A DNA stretch of 64,000 bases from Nymphaea colorata (GCF_008831285.2 NC_045142.1:17425354-17489353), one strand, 5' to 3'. Positions 1 through 12,163 are shown, counted from the stretch's first letter. The notes: generated by a model not told the origin, from the letters alone. Translations and numbers: made by a program.

Positions 1-1835
1 TTGAAAAATCATCTACTATTATCAAATAATACTTGTACCCTTCTCTAGAGATACATGGTGAAGGTTTCCATACATCCGCATGTTATAATTCCAAAAGAGA
101 TGACGTTTTTAACTCAGTGGAATCAAAGGGCAACCTATGCACTGAACAAAAATGTTCTTTAGGCATTGAATCAGAAGCAATATATTTAGATGAGTTTATG
201 TGATTCAATAAATAGTCATTTACATGTCCCAAACGTTCATGCCAAATGTTAAAAGTATATCTAGGAACTTGAGCAACATTATTGAAAGAAGAAACATAAG
301 CATTGCATGTCAGCATTTTATTTTCACTGGGTTATTTTCTTGCAGCAGTGCTAGTGTTGGTCCAGGCGTAAAGCCCATCCTTAAGCCGTCCTTGGTGCAT
401 TATTTCCCCAATCTGCATATTCTTGACAGAAAAATCATGAGACATAAATTCCATTTTGCAGTCATTACCTCTAGTGAACTTAGCAACATAAAGTATATTC
501 TTATGAATCATAGGGACATGAAGAACATTCTTTAATCTAAAATTTTCATGCGTAGGTGGTAGAGACATGTTACCGATGCTTCTAATGGATAATTTTTCTT
601 TGCTATCAACAATAACTGAATTGCAACCATAATAAGGAGAATTACCTTCTATAGATTGATCACAGTTCGTCATGTGATGGGTCGCGCCCATATCTGGATA
701 CCATTCTTGATTGTTATCCATCACATTAGGAGAAGAAGTTGACGATGAAGCACCGTTATTAGTTGTTCCCGTATTGAGAGCTATGACCATAAAGGCTTTT
801 GGAATATCATAGCACTAACGAGCATTGTGGCCCTTGCAATATCATAGCACTGACGAGCATTGTGGCCTTTGCGACCGCAATATTGACAAGTAACAGTTGC
901 AGGCATTTTATAATTAGAAGTATTACCACGGCCTCAATTGTTCCTACATCCTCCATTGTATGAACAAAAATTGCCATGTCCTCCATTGTATGTACCAAAA
1001 TTGCCACACCCACTACTATTGTATGAGTTATAATTGCTTCGACCTCCACCATTTTGGTCTCCTTTCCCTCTTGCATAAAAATTTCCACGATTTCCGGTTC
1101 AAATGGCAACCATGACTACTGCTTTTGTTTCTTGAGACATGTCAAGGGGGGTGAAAGAATTTGCCGACGATTTTCTTGTGAAATGAGCATATCAAATATT
1201 TCAGGAAAACTTGGGAGAGTCTTGAGTGTTGTTACAGTAGTGATGAAAGCCTCATATTCAGTGGATAACCCGTTAAGAGTATATAAAACCAAATCAATAT
1301 TAGATACCTTATGATTAGCAGCTAAAGAGTTATACAAAAGTTTGACATGATTCAACTAATCAACTGTCGTCATATCTCCTTTCTTGACATTCTGTAAATC
1401 CCTTTTTAACTAAATGATCCGTAAGTTAGATTGAGAGGCATATTGTTGTTGTAGAGCACCCCAAGTCTCACGTGGAGTGGAATATGAGATTAATTGTGGC
1501 AAAATGTGTTTGGATACTGTAACCTTAATCCAACTTAAAGCTAACTGATCTGTCTGTTCCCATGCTTCAAAATCAGAATTTATTATGTTTTGCTCTACAT
1601 CAAGATACTCAGGAGGAGCAGGTAATGGTGTCGTTGACATACCTGAGTAGTCCTTGGCTTTTCATAACACTGGTAATTTGAGAACACCATAGTAGATAAT
1701 TTGTGTGATCTAACTTGACGGATACCAAACCGAAAAAGCATTCCACTGAGTAGTTGACGGTGCAGCAGGGTTGGGACTAAACGTTGTTGAAGAGGACGAG
1801 TTTGGCATTGCCAAGATATTCTGAAGGTGCACATG
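1..1835 (-). pseudogene. Ty1/Copia retrotransposon gag-pol, 5' part, decayed
   Basis: Read right to left. The region begins with a Copia-type gag (UBN2-like): a Ser/Pro/Asn-rich start near 1835-1660, then a part at 1640-1410 with a DQLALSWI-type motif and a W..L...Y motif, continuing through 1355-1116 (STEYEAF). A CCHC zinc knuckle follows around 885-835 (CX2CX4HX4C, spelled CQYCGRKGHNARQC). The pepsin-like protease frame lies at 790-332, and the GAG-pre-integrase motif WHERLGHVN lies at 316-83. Integrase and reverse transcriptase would be beyond the left edge. Gag is broken into several frames. A short duplication after the knuckle introduces a stop. The protease motif WYPDxGATHH has Met where the active site normally has Ser or Thr after Asp. 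In life such a protein makes virus-like particles and copies the element in the cytoplasm; this copy looks dead. Family assignment is secure; I did not reconstruct the protein. Confidence 0.88.
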
Positions 1836-1867
1836 TTGTTATAGTGTTCTCCCTCGCAGGAATTTCC

Positions 1868-2460
1868 AAAAAGCTCCTGAAACCAACGACTCTTGTAAAA
1901 TCAATAGTTCATGAACGCCTGCTCCAAAAATTATGAAAATTGGTGGGAATGTTCCAGAAACAGATGAAACCAATGAGTCCTTGCTCGACTTCTGTTGCCA
2001 CCGGAGCTGACAATGCCGGCCAAAAACACAATGCTTTGTTCTATTGGAAACAGCTTCGTAAAACCAGCGACTCTTGTAAAATCAATAGCTCTTTAATGCC
2101 TGCACCAAAAATTATGAAGATTGGTGGGAATATTCCTCAGAGACAAACGAATCAAACGAGTCCTTGCTCGACTTCTGTCGCCACCGGAGTTGACAACACC
2201 AGCCAAAAAGCGTAATGCTCTATTCTGTCACTCCTGGAAACAGCTTCCTGAAACCAGTGACTCGTGTAAAATCAATAGCTCCTTAACGCCTGCACCAAAA
2301 ATTATGAAAATTGGTGGAAATGTTCCTCAGAGACAGATGAATCCAATGAGTCCTTGTTCGACTTCTGTCGCCACCGGAGCTGACAACGTTGACCAAAATC
2401 ACAATGCTTTGTTCTGTCACCCTTGGAAACAGCTTCTTGAAACCAATGACTCTCACACGT
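1868..2460. repeat. Tandem repeat, about 181-190 bp unit, 3 full copies plus a partial
   Basis: The start of the unit (GAAACCA-CGACTC followed by TGTAAAATCAATAG) recurs at about 1879, 2060, 2250 and 2439, giving spacings of about 181, 190 and 189. The copies share the blocks CCAAAAATTATGAA, GAGTCCTTG-TCGACTTCTG and GCCACCGGAG. The array lies between the Copia gag start and the element's 5' LTR, so it is part of the untranslated leader. The frames across it change between copies, so I do not treat it as coding. Confidence 0.85.
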
Positions 2461-2788
2461 ACAGAAAATAGCAGAGAAATTTATGGAGGCATAAACGACA
2501 ATATTAGATCTTGAACAAGTAGACTGACAGGAGATGTCTGGACGTCCACGGTGCTTTTCTCGACAGCTAGAACCACCGGAAAAATTACCGCCGGTGAAAG
2601 ACATCATCTGTTGAAAACGTGAGAAATAAAGGTAGAAACTTAGGCATCCCTCAAATCAGATGAAGGGGGGATTCTGTTCCCCACCAGCAGATGGTAATGA
2701 ATATTTGAAAACATTGATCATCAGCAACAACCACCAAATGGACAAGAAAATCCTCTGTTTGACCTCTGCTCCTCACTCGTGCCTTTGT

Positions 2789-2801
2789 GGCTCTGAAACC
2801 A
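2789..2801 (-). other. Copia primer binding site
   Basis: The minus strand reads TGGTTTCAGAGCC, one base from TGGTATCAGAGCC, which pairs with the 3' end of initiator methionine tRNA. It sits directly inside the LTR end that starts at 2802, as expected for a minus-strand element. Confidence 0.7.
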
Positions 2802-3040
2802 TGTAAAAAGGAAGGAAGGGAAGAAGAAGAGAAAGCAGGAAATTTTAACGTGGTTCAACTAGTGAGTTGGCCTACGTCCATGATGAAGCTTTTTTCCCTC
2901 AATCTCTCACGCATAGTGAGATGGAGAGCTTTCTTTATTTATTGAAGGGCCATGACAATCTAGATCCGCAATTTTAGGATCTTGATTACATTCCACAATC
3001 TTAGGAGGGGGATTACAATCATCATTACATTCCACCCTTT
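2802..3040 (-). repeat. Copia 5' LTR (outer end approximate)
   Basis: The LTR edge next to the primer binding site reads TGTAAAAAGGAAGG on the plus strand, so the minus-strand LTR ends in the usual CA. Inside are AACGTGGTTC and GGCCTACGTCC, wording common in plant Copia LTRs, and an AATAAATAAAG stretch on the minus strand that could be the TATA or polyadenylation region. The outer boundary is a guess near the GGAATGTAATG block around 3025-3040. The 3' LTR is outside the window, so the two could not be compared. Confidence 0.55.
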
Positions 3041-4240
3041 TCTCCTTGTCTTTGGGATTTAGTTCGGCATCGAGCCTTAATGCTGAGGGTGTCAGCTTGG
3101 TGCCGCAGTTCTACCCCATAAGACCTAGCAGCATAGTGCCCAATGAAATTGAACTGATATTGACATTGTTTTGTTGATCATAAGTGATGGCTTCTAAATC
3201 TAAAATATTTTCCCTTAATTTTGTTATTCAGAAAGCATGTAATTAGGGTCTTTAAGTGACGAGAAAACTAATCTTATAGTTTCTTCGTGGTTGGTCATTG
3301 TGTTGTGGACTTGACAACTAAGGAGGCGCGAATTTACCATGGCCTATTTTGGTTGTAGATTGGTGCAAGAAAAGGCTCTTTGGGTGTTTGATTACCTGGA
3401 TCGCTTGCCATTTGAGGATTTGATCTAGTTTGGGATGCATGATTCTAGCAAAATTACGGATTTGAGAAGCATGGAGTTTAAATCCCCTCTACTGACTTGA
3501 TTAGATCCATGGATACCTCTACACTTCATACATCTTTCAAGCAATGGATCCAAAGCCTTTTTCAAAAAGTATGGATTGGAAGTCCTGGAGCATAAATCCC
3601 AAGATCTCTGATATGCAAAAAAAGAAAAGAAAAAAATCCAAGGCATAAGTTTGTGGTACTAGATCCAAAAGCTTGTGAAAATATTATTTTTGTGTTGGAC
3701 AATAAACGTCAGATCTATTCAAGTTAAAAGGAACTCCAAATCCAGATCTAATGAAATTTATATCCATTACGCGCAACCATCTTTTTTGTGGATCAGACAT
3801 GAACTTATAGAAGTTCTGCAAAAAATGTGGACCAAATATACATATATTGGACCCATTATAATCTACCACTCTCTGCAAACCCGCAGAACCGAGTATGAAC
3901 ATGACAATTTGTGGCATATAAATCAATTTTGCTTGGAGATCTCAATGGCATCTATATGCAATACCTTGTCTGGATTTGTTAGCCAGGTTCCTAAGAATAC
4001 GTTGAGCTCCATAGAACAAGTTCAAACTCAACTCGCTTAACTCATTTGACTTGTTTCTATTAACTTAAAATGCCGTGTTTATGTTAACATGTTAACTCGT
4101 TTAAATGGTTTCTTTTAACTAATCCAGCTACGAATGACCATCTTCTAGAAAATCTAAAGAAAGAATATTTTTTGCATCCAAATCTCTTATAAAGAAAAAC
4201 TTGGCAACAAAAGAACTTTCCTCATGATACATTTGTTGTT
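3041..4240. other. Intergenic, no gene recognised
   Basis: AT-rich sequence with several short open frames (for example 3675-4040 plus and 3646-3425 minus) that show no domain, no signal peptide and no coding-like composition. Repeated GATCCATGGAT and CCAAATCCAGATCT words between 3480 and 3760 suggest an old, decayed repeat. Confidence 0.5.
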
Positions 4241-4248
4241 GAGGCAAG

Positions 4249-4392
4249 CCGAATTTAAACAAGTCGAGTTCTTAACTCGAACTCGACTCGTTTAACATTT
4301 CAAGCATAAATTTAAACTCGAGCTCGAGTTTGAGCTTTTTCCAGTGAGTTCGAGTCGATCCCAAATTAGCTCGACTAGTTGTGCAGCCCTAC
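4249..4392. repeat. CGAGTT/AACTCG-rich transposon end fragment
   Basis: A dense run of AACTCGA, CTCGAGCTCGAG and TTCGAGTCGA words ends in CTCGACTAGTTGTGCAGCCCTAC. A similar run at 48726-48864 ends in TTGACTAGTGTACAACCCTATC. Both look like subterminal regions of one non-autonomous DNA transposon family; the boundaries are uncertain. Confidence 0.5.
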
Positions 4393-4549
4393 ATGGACAC
4401 AATCATCAAGCGATGTATGATACCTCTGCTAGGAAAGCATATGGTCGAGTATGAATGTTTTGAAAATAATCTTTCGTAACAATGATGGTTAATTAAAATG
4501 TGAGGTTAAAATTAAAAAAATGGATTTATTGAAGCCTATTAGATCTGAA

Positions 4550-4806
4550 ATCCAATGCCTCAATTGAATGTAGCTTCACAAATCTGTGTATATGTCCTCA
4601 AATCTCTATATGTAGTCGAATCATTGCCAACAACAAAGCCCATAGCTGGCTACCACCTTCAATGTTTTCTTCTCCCGTTTGCAATGAGATCATATCGAAC
4701 AATGATCGGTTCACTGTTCATCGTTATCAGCTTCAATGTGCAGCAGAATGTGTACCTTGAGTATGATCTCCATATATAACAAGATGTTGTTTGTGAGAAC
4801 TGATTG
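4550..4806 (+). pseudogene. CDR1/nepenthesin-like aspartic protease 3' remnant
   Basis: The frame from 4555 reads ...LPFAM...TMIG...NVQQNVYLEYDL, and after a one-base frame slip near 4772 continues NKMLFVRTDCSS to a stop. The two intact proteases of this window end with the matching layout: a CLAIV- or CSTFV-type strand, a G-V-QQNVYVEYDL or RAQVDVYVEYDL block, and LSFAPTDC or LSIAPTDC. Only about the last 80 residues survive; both catalytic Asp motifs are gone. It is therefore a dead third member of the local protease family, about 37 kb from the live pair. The match is by eye over a short stretch, so chance cannot be wholly excluded, but the order of conserved blocks is right. Confidence 0.62.
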
Positions 4807-4809
4807 TAG

Positions 4810-5455
4810 TAGCTGCCCTAAGATTTAGGGGCTAGTTTTTGCCATTGGAGAAGTATTCTTGGATCATGTATTCGGGTATGATTATTTTATTGTCAGTGTT
4901 CTTGGTGTATCTTCTTCAATGTAATCTTGCTGGGAAAGCCCAACCATGTTATTGAAGAGCTATGAACAAAAAAAAAAATAAAAGAATGGAAGGAATATAC
5001 ACAAGAAATATCACAGAAGCACCACTTATGGTAAGGAACTAAGCTACGAGTTCAAATTTCTTCCACGAGAAGAGTAGATTGCAAGGAGTAAGACAAAATG
5101 ATATCCAACTCCTTAGAGGGATTACGACAACAAAAATTGATATGCGACTTCAACCGGTGTATGTTGTGGAAAAACGATTGGAGTTGAGTTTGACCACGAA
5201 TCACCTGCTACATAGCTTTAATCCATTGCATGTTGTTAGAAAGAAAACCTACACACTCTGCCCTTCAGTTTGCAGCATTTACAGTAGTTGTTCCAAACTA
5301 GCAGTTTCATGGAATAGAGGATGGGAAGTGAATGTGAAAAGGAAACCTGGAAGTGCTTCCTTGTTTCAAATTTGCCTTCTAGTAGAGATAAGAGCACAAA
5401 CTTTAGTAGAGTCAACCAATACTAAGGCAACTATTTGGATTAGAAGTTCATAGTA
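4810..5455. other. Intergenic or LINE 3' flank, nothing recognised
   Basis: A 124-codon plus-strand frame at 5079-5453 has no recognisable domain and ordinary non-coding composition. The stretch may be the 3' untranslated end of the LINE that lies to its right, but no poly(T) (poly(A) on the minus strand) marks that end. Confidence 0.35.
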
Positions 5456-5464
5456 TGATTTGAG

Positions 5465-8400
5465 GAGATTTAGACATGAAGGAAATTTGTCCTCACCCAA
5501 AGGAAAATGTCTCTTCTCTGATCTGATGACCAATTGAAAAATTGATTGTCAGTATTTTGTTGTGACCAAATGGGGCAATCTTTGAAGACCATTGAGTTTC
5601 TTCATGCCCAAATATTCCATATCGCTACTGAAAAGGTTATTCGCCAGCACTGACTCAACCATCCTTTCTTGAAAGAGGAAGCAATCCACCATTAGATACC
5701 TTGCAGGAACAACCTCAATGTCCCACAGGGTTTGTGGAATTTAGTGAGGGTGAGCAGCCAAAGGCTTATAGTGACCAGACAACAAAAAAACAGATGATTA
5801 ATAGATTTCTCATCTGATAGACAAAGAGGACATCTATTTAGTAGATGAAACCCTCCACATTAGAGATTTTTCATAGTGCTCAACTTTCCTTCGATCGCAA
5901 TGTAGGCATACCACTGGGTCTTTGGGGGGACAGCAACGTACCAGATAGCCTTTTTCAAAGAGAGAGTTCCCTTTCTTCCTAACGTTCGCCCAAATAAGCT
6001 GCCAAGAGATATCATCCTAATCTAAGCCCTTCCATTACCATGAGTCTTGAGATTGATAAATATGGATATAGTTTAGATGGGGTAGGACATTCATAACCAA
6101 ATGGTTCATGCTGAATGACAATCTTTAAATCTGCAATAGAAAATGAAAGAAAGGGACTTTGAACAACAAAATGCTCTCACCCCAATAATCCAACCACACT
6201 CAAACTGTAGAGCCATTCCCCACAGACCATCCGACCTCTTTGTTATTGGCGTCCCAACCACATTCTATTCCTTTCCAGAGCTATGAGTCTTTGGCCTTAC
6301 CCTTTCACATCTATAGACTGTGATTCATAAAATATTTTTTCGAGACAATGGATGCCCTGGAAGTTGTTGTATGACCAACCTGCAAAGCAAGATTCCCTAA
6401 GTAGGCTTTGTTTACATCTTTAATGCTTCTCAAGTTCACACCCCCTCCTTTTTCGGTTGCAAAACTTATTTCATGCAACTAAGTGGTGTTTGCGGCATCC
6501 TAGGGTAGTGCCCCATAAAAAAATAGCTGCAAGAGATTTGAGTAACTGAATAATCTTCTTTGAAAGTTTGACAAGAGAACACTAGAAAAAATACTAGAGG
6601 TATAAAGGAAGATTGAAGTAGACATAATCTGCCCACATAGGAGAGTAGTGAGGCCTTCCAGGCTGCCAATTTCCTTTGAATTTTGAGAACAATGGGTTGT
6701 TTGAGGTCAAGACTAAGTATTCCCACAAAAAGGGGGAGCCTCATGTACTTGAGGGGGAGGGAGGCAAGGGGCGTGGAGGCCACATCCAAGTTGCTCAAGC
6801 CTTCATGGGCAATAAAAGTTATTATTATTGATTTAGCATTATTAACTCTCATACCAGCTTTCATCTCGAATTTGTCCATGATAAGAATATTATGTCGTTA
6901 GTGAAAAATAGTTCTACAATGTGCTTTTCCAATCCTTGGAAGAGTTGGCCCACAAAGCTTCTTCATGTTCACACTATGCAGAATGTGCTTATGGTTGACA
7001 TTGGGTCACCTTATTTGAGGCCACAAGATCTACCAAAGTATTGACCTACAACATCAATGATTGAGATCACAATTGAGGCTATGGAGATGCAGGCCACAAT
7101 GCATGTGATCCATGTATCATGAAAGCTTAGCGAAAGTAGGAAATTTTTAAGAAAATTTCAATTCACTCGATCATAGGCCTTCAATAAATGTAATTGACAA
7201 CACACTGAGGGGGTGTAGTGGCCAAACATAGAATTTAGAACTTCGTGACCCAAGGCAACCTGGTCCTGCAATTTCCTACATTCGGTGAAGGCTCTCTAAA
7301 AATCCATGATAATTCTATTTAGAATAGGTCTCATACAAAAGTAAATGACTTTGGTGATGAATTTATAAAGAGACTTACATAGTGCAATCAACTTAAGATT
7401 CTATGGCGAGCAAGTACCTTGATGCTTTGTGATAAACACTAGAATGGAGCTGTTAATCTTCTTAATTAGGCATCTTGTTCCAAAGAAGCCCTTAACAGCC
7501 CTGGTGATATTGTCACCAATAATATGCCAATAACATTAGAAAAAGAAAGCTGAGAAGCTGTCAGGTCCTGATGCATTGTTAGCCTTAAAACTAAAGACTG
7601 CCTATTTGATTTCAAGTCTGAGATAAGAGCTAGGAGCTCTAAATTGTCCTCCCTAGATACAATGGGAGTAGGGCTTAAATGAGCAAATATAGAGCTAGTA
7701 GCAGCATCCTCACAGAGTAGCACTTCAAAGAATTTGGTACATTCTTCATTGATATAGTCCTGAGCCTCAATAATAAGGTCCCCCAATGATATAGTAGATA
7801 GTGATTGCGCAAATTTCCTTTCAGATGCAATATGTTAATAGAATTTTAGTGTTTGTGTTGTCATTTCTCAATCAATTAATTTTAGCTTTTTGGGCCCATA
7901 GCAGCTCTTCTTCTTTTAATGTAGCTTGCAACTCTAATATGATGCAATACTTGAGGTCAGACAGAGATAAGTCTCTGTTATCCATTCTGGCTTGAATAAT
8001 GCCCCAATCTTTCTGAAGGGAATCAATCTTGGTAGAGATATTGGCATAATGCAAATGATTTCAAACTGATAGTATCGTACAAGTCAAACTTGCCCAGAAC
8101 AGCTGAAGGTGCACCCTGAGGTTTGATAGCTCCAACCTTCTCTAATGACTTCCTCACATTCACCTCTCAAACTCTAATTCTTAAGGAACTTAAACTGACC
8201 TCTTTTAGGTTTCCTGCAATAGGCTTAACAGTTCGGAGGACTAGAGCACTGTGGTTTGAATCACACCATGGTAAGATTTGAAGACTGTATTGATAACCAA
8301 CTTCATGAACCAGCAGCGTTAACCATGACCCAGTTCAAATTGCACAAGATTGTAGTCGAATCTTTTCTATTATTGCTCTAAGTGAAATGTCGTTGGGGTT

Positions 8401-9220
8401 CCTCAACAATGTTGAGGTTGCTGTCTGCTATGAACTGATTAAAGTCATTGCAAGAGTAGGAATTAGGGGCTCGACCACTTTTGCCATTGCTATCCCTAAC
8501 TGCATTAAAGTCTCAAGAACAGTAGTAGGGGGGACCAAAGTTCTGAGAGAGTTGCTGAGGGAAAAGAGAGCAGCATGACGGGCAAGTCAATTGGGGTGGA
8601 GGTAAACCCCGAAGCTAGCAAAAGTTTGAGAACCTTGGCAATTAGACCAATCCAATCCTTGCAAAGAATAATGTTTGCAATTTGGATGGTTATGGGGTTC
8701 CATCCTGCAATTACATGAGCCCGACCATCCGCCTGGTCGTAGTTGAATACAAAATTATACTTCCTATGCCTAGTAAAGAAAGTAGCGATGTGATGACTAC
8801 AAAGCATGGAATGTAGTAAGAACACTATATCAGGATTTTGCTTATGCGAGGAGTTATAAATTGTACGTTAGTTTTTCTTTTGGACCAGCCCTCTAAATAT
8901 TCCAATTCAAGACCTTCATAAGAAGGGGGGGCAGGACAATACCTTCAATCAGCAAGACAGATAGAAATTGGCTAGGGGAGTCTTTGTTTCTTCCTTCATA
9001 GAAGCAAGGACAAACCTGCTACTGACACTCAAATCGCCTTGATTGACCTCCATAATGAGGTCCTGGCTGGGGGGAAGTAGACAGAATCTTGTTGTGCACC
9101 TATTTGCTTTTTGCCAAAGGTGGGGGGGTGGGGGGGGGAGAATAGACATATCTGTGGGCGAGATTTGGGTGTCAGCTGGATCAATTGGCCATGAGCGGGG
9201 TGCCTGAAAGGCGAGGATCA
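5465..9220 (-). pseudogene. LINE ORF2 (endonuclease, reverse transcriptase, zf-RVT)
   Basis: The endonuclease-like part is at 8825-8505 (YNFVFNYDQADGRAHVIAGWNP). The reverse transcriptase N-terminal region is at 7786-7466 (INEECTKFFEVLL, a typical pre-RT motif). The RT thumb is at 6879-6466, with VNNAKSIII, LPLKYMRLPLFVG and KLAAWKASLLSYVGRLCLLQS, the last a hallmark of plant L1 RTs. A zf-RVT motif (RCPLCLSDEKSINHLFFCC) reads on the minus strand near 5850-5780. Many stops and frame breaks intervene and the catalytic YADD region was not found intact. Confidence 0.78.
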
Positions 9221-9299
9221 TCTAGGAGTCAAGGTCCTCCCCATAGGAGGACATTTTGACAAGCTTCTTGAGGGAGGGAGAGGAGAGAGTGTTCCTTGA

Positions 9300-10745
9300 G
9301 CCAGCACCCTTCGAGCTCCCTGCGATTTTAGCTTAAAATCCTGAATGAGATTTGTGAGTAGTAATCTTAGGAGTGTGCACATTGCTAGAGGGGTAGAGTG
9401 GTTTGTCCTAGCTGATGCCGGCTGGGGAAGGCCAAGTGGGCGGTGTCTTTTATTGCACCTAGCACCTTTACTTTGTTCTTATCTTGCAATTCGGGCTGCC
9501 ATGAGATTGGGTTTTCCCAATTTGGTAGCCACTTGTTTCTGTTGAGCAGCTTGAGAGGAAGGGGGGCTTTCCCCCTCCTGCATGTTTCTTTGGAGCACAT
9601 TGAACCTATTACTTTTCGGAGCTTGTTTTGGGGCCTCATGCACAATGCCAGGGCATTTCAGTTTCACAAATTTCTTTGCCATTCTTACTTGAGTCCAACC
9701 AGTCATATTGCAATTCTTAGATTTGGTCTGAACATCACCCTAGACTGGGCACAATTAGAATCTAGGTGTGAAAGTGATCCACAATTGCAGCAGAACCTTA
9801 TCATATTTTCATAAACAATCTCAACCTGGATGAAATCCTCATTAGTTCTATGCAAGAAAATTTATGGTTGGGGGGAGAAGCAGAGAGGAACCTCGATGCA
9901 CATCCAAGCATAGCCTGTGCGAACCAGTGAGCGAGTAAATGGGTCAATGCTAACAACTTCACCTCCCAATGTCCATGCAATTCCCTCAACTACTGATTGG
10001 TTCCATAATTTCGACATCAGGTTAGAGATTTGAATGCAGACAGGAATCCACACAGTATGGTTAACTTTCATCTCCATGCCAACATGCCAATGACTGGCAA
10101 CAAATGTTTTAGCACCAATGTGCCAAGAGTTCTTCCGAAGGACAGCTTGCAGTTCAACTTTAAAGTCCACCCTCATGAGGTATTAACCCTTTGCCCATAG
10201 CAGAGAAGCACGGGTTGTGAACTTCTCTTCACTGGTGTCTCAAGCTCTTAAAGACAAAACTACATTTCATATTCACTTTGGAACCTCTTCCATAAAAAGT
10301 ACAGATGGCAGCAAACCTAAATGGCTTGGTCATCTCCTCGTACACGTCATCTGGGATGAAGAGAAACTTGCACCCATTCTCCTCCCGTATCTCTAGGTCC
10401 CCCAACTTGGGGAGTTCCTGTTGAATGTTGTTACCAACCATGGCATCCCAACTCTTGAGAGGAGATTGAAGAGGTGCCTTTGGATGATCCGCTTTACCTA
10501 AGCCCTCAGTTGAAGGGAGATGCTGCTTTCTACCATCATTGCAAAGGCCAGAATAAGTCTCAGACTGCATAGCCATTGGATCATTCATCTCGCTGTCCTT
10601 CATGGTCACCTCTCTTAACAGAGCAGGACTCTCCTTGCCTGTCCAAGGCTGATGAGAAGGGGCTGGAGGCCCAAGTTCATTCTCTTTTGGTAGCAGGGCG
10701 ATTGAATCTTGTCCCCCATCTTCCGAGCAACCCGTTAGAGGGATA
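9300..10745 (-). pseudogene. LINE ORF1 (DUF4283 and zinc knuckle nucleic-acid-binding protein)
   Basis: The first coding part reads in one frame from about 10740 to 10229 (SWDAMVGN, then DDVYEEMTKPFRFAA). It continues at 10176-9862 with the DUF4283 signature VWIPVCIQISNL...LWNQ...IA..LG...SID and an R.GYAW.CIEV end. Around 9800-9735 a retroviral-type knuckle CX2CX4HX4C (CCNCGSLSHLDSNC) follows, and then a basic, Gln- and Pro-rich tail near 9706-9480. ORF1 proteins of plant LINEs bind the element RNA. Two frame changes separate the pieces, so it is a pseudogene. Confidence 0.75.
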
Positions 10746-10929
10746 GCCGGCGGCCATGAGGTGAAACGGTGGAAACGTTAAAGCCTAGCATTCTCCCAGG
10801 CCCTAACCCTCTCTTGCCAACCCTTAGATGGAAGTATTGTATCTTCTTCAATGCGAGGATGTGTGCATTGTTGTGCTTTGGACGATGAAGGGATAAAATG
10901 TAGCCTATGGGTCGTATCCCTAGATTATA

Positions 10930-11036
10930 ATATATATATATATGTGTATGTGTGTGTTTAAAAGGAGGGTCATGTTCCCATTTTTAACACACTATCTCGC
11001 TCTCTCTCTATCTCTCTCTCTCTCTCTCTCTCAAAA
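10930..11036. repeat. TA/TG and CT microsatellites
   Basis: A (TA)n/(TG)n stretch at about 10930-10960 and a (CT)n stretch at about 10993-11032 lie beyond the LINE 5' end. The 250 bp that follow hold no recognisable gene. Confidence 0.8.
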
Positions 11037-11301
11037 GTGTAACATAAGTGGTCGGACCTGGAACCGTCCCAGGCTCAATTTCTATGGCCATTACTTCTTG
11101 GTCGGTGTTGGATGTTAAGGGCTATGGGTGAAGCCCTGCAGGTTTTCAAGATAAAGATTGCAGACTTGTAGTTGTGCACCCCTCTGGCCTCTCCCCCTCC
11201 CCACACCCTCCTCTTTCTTATGAGGGTGAAATGATGTTTTTGGTGAATTTGTTGTTAAGCTAATATAATCCTAATGAGTTGATTCTACATGTTTATAACA
11301 C

Positions 11302-11303
<2 letters not shown>

Positions 11304-11385
<82 letters not shown>
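11304..11385. repeat. (AT)n microsatellite, about 41 repeats
   Basis: Pure AT dinucleotide repeat of about 82 bp, uninterrupted, in intergenic DNA. Confidence 0.97.
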
Positions 11386-11390
<5 letters not shown>

Positions 11391-11711
11391 ATTCTTCACT
11401 GTTGGAGCTGCTTGCATCCCTAAAAGCATATTCTATTTTCAAATTCATGAGTCAGCAAGTACCAAGTTTTATCAGGTCAAGGGGTGTACAGATTGGACAG
11501 AGTTGCAGGACCAGCTGGTTTTGGATGGAGCACGTGTCCAATTGCCATGGATATCTCAACCCTACCAGATGAAACGTCTGCGTTGGTTTAACTCAATTCA
11601 TGAATACCCAAGTTTTAGGCAAATTGAGTTTCTTGCGATTGTATCAAACATTGTAAATATTTGGATTTTGAATGGCATGCAAATCCTTAAATCCAATGGA
11701 CTGGTACCATT

Positions 11712-12163
11712 AGGGATGTCAATGAATCGAATTCAAATTGGATATACCTTTAACCATATCTACTTGTTTGAATATTCTATATATTCGAATTCAAATTCAG
11801 ATTTGATTAAGAACAAAGAAAAGTCATATTCAAAGCCAAAATCCCATTTTGTGATCCAAATCCAATCTGAACCCGATCTTGACATTCATATCTAACTCCA
11901 ATCTGAATTTTGAACTGAATCTAGCTGATTTTCAAATATAAAGCGTTAAATATAAGATATTTATTTACAACTAAATTTGGTCAGAATCTAAATTCGAATG
12001 AAATATATATGTATATCTGAACCTGAATGCGATTGGCTGTCATTTCTTAAATCTGAATCCAATATGATTTCTGACTTAGATATTTAATTTTTTTTATATA
12101 TCTGATTTTTTTGAATTAGTTTGGTCAGATATTTGATCCAAATTGGATATATTGACCTCCCTA
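11712..12163. mobile_element. hAT-like MITE, TAGGGATGTCAAT family (copy 1)
   Basis: The element opens with (T)AGGGATGTCAAT and closes with ATTGACCTCCCTA, so the ends are inverted copies with one mismatch. The flanks GTACCATT (left) and TTGCCATT (right) agree at 6 of 8 bases, as an aged 8-bp target duplication of a hAT element would. The interior is made of degenerate GAATTC/AATTTGAAT/GGATAT words and has no coding capacity. A 130-codon plus-strand frame across it (11503-11895) is explained by these repeats. Related copies or ends lie at 18779, 14038 and 49792. Confidence 0.62.

Larger units (their letters stand above)
5460..10800 (-). mobile_element. LINE (L1-type) non-LTR retrotransposon, decayed, near full length
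   Basis: Read right to left, the parts appear in normal plant L1 order. ORF1 with a DUF4283-type domain and CCHC knuckle is at about 10740-9300. An endonuclease-like stretch is at about 8900-8200. Reverse transcriptase pieces are at 7786-7440 and 6879-6466, and a zf-RVT zinc-binding motif is near 5880-5800. All are broken by stops and frame changes, so the copy is immobile. Insert limits are approximate because I found no clear target duplication or poly(A) tract. Confidence 0.82.

Noticed and set aside
11503-11895. A 130-codon plus-strand frame
   Set aside because: Its second half is translated MITE interior; Asn/Ser/Ile-rich without a domain.
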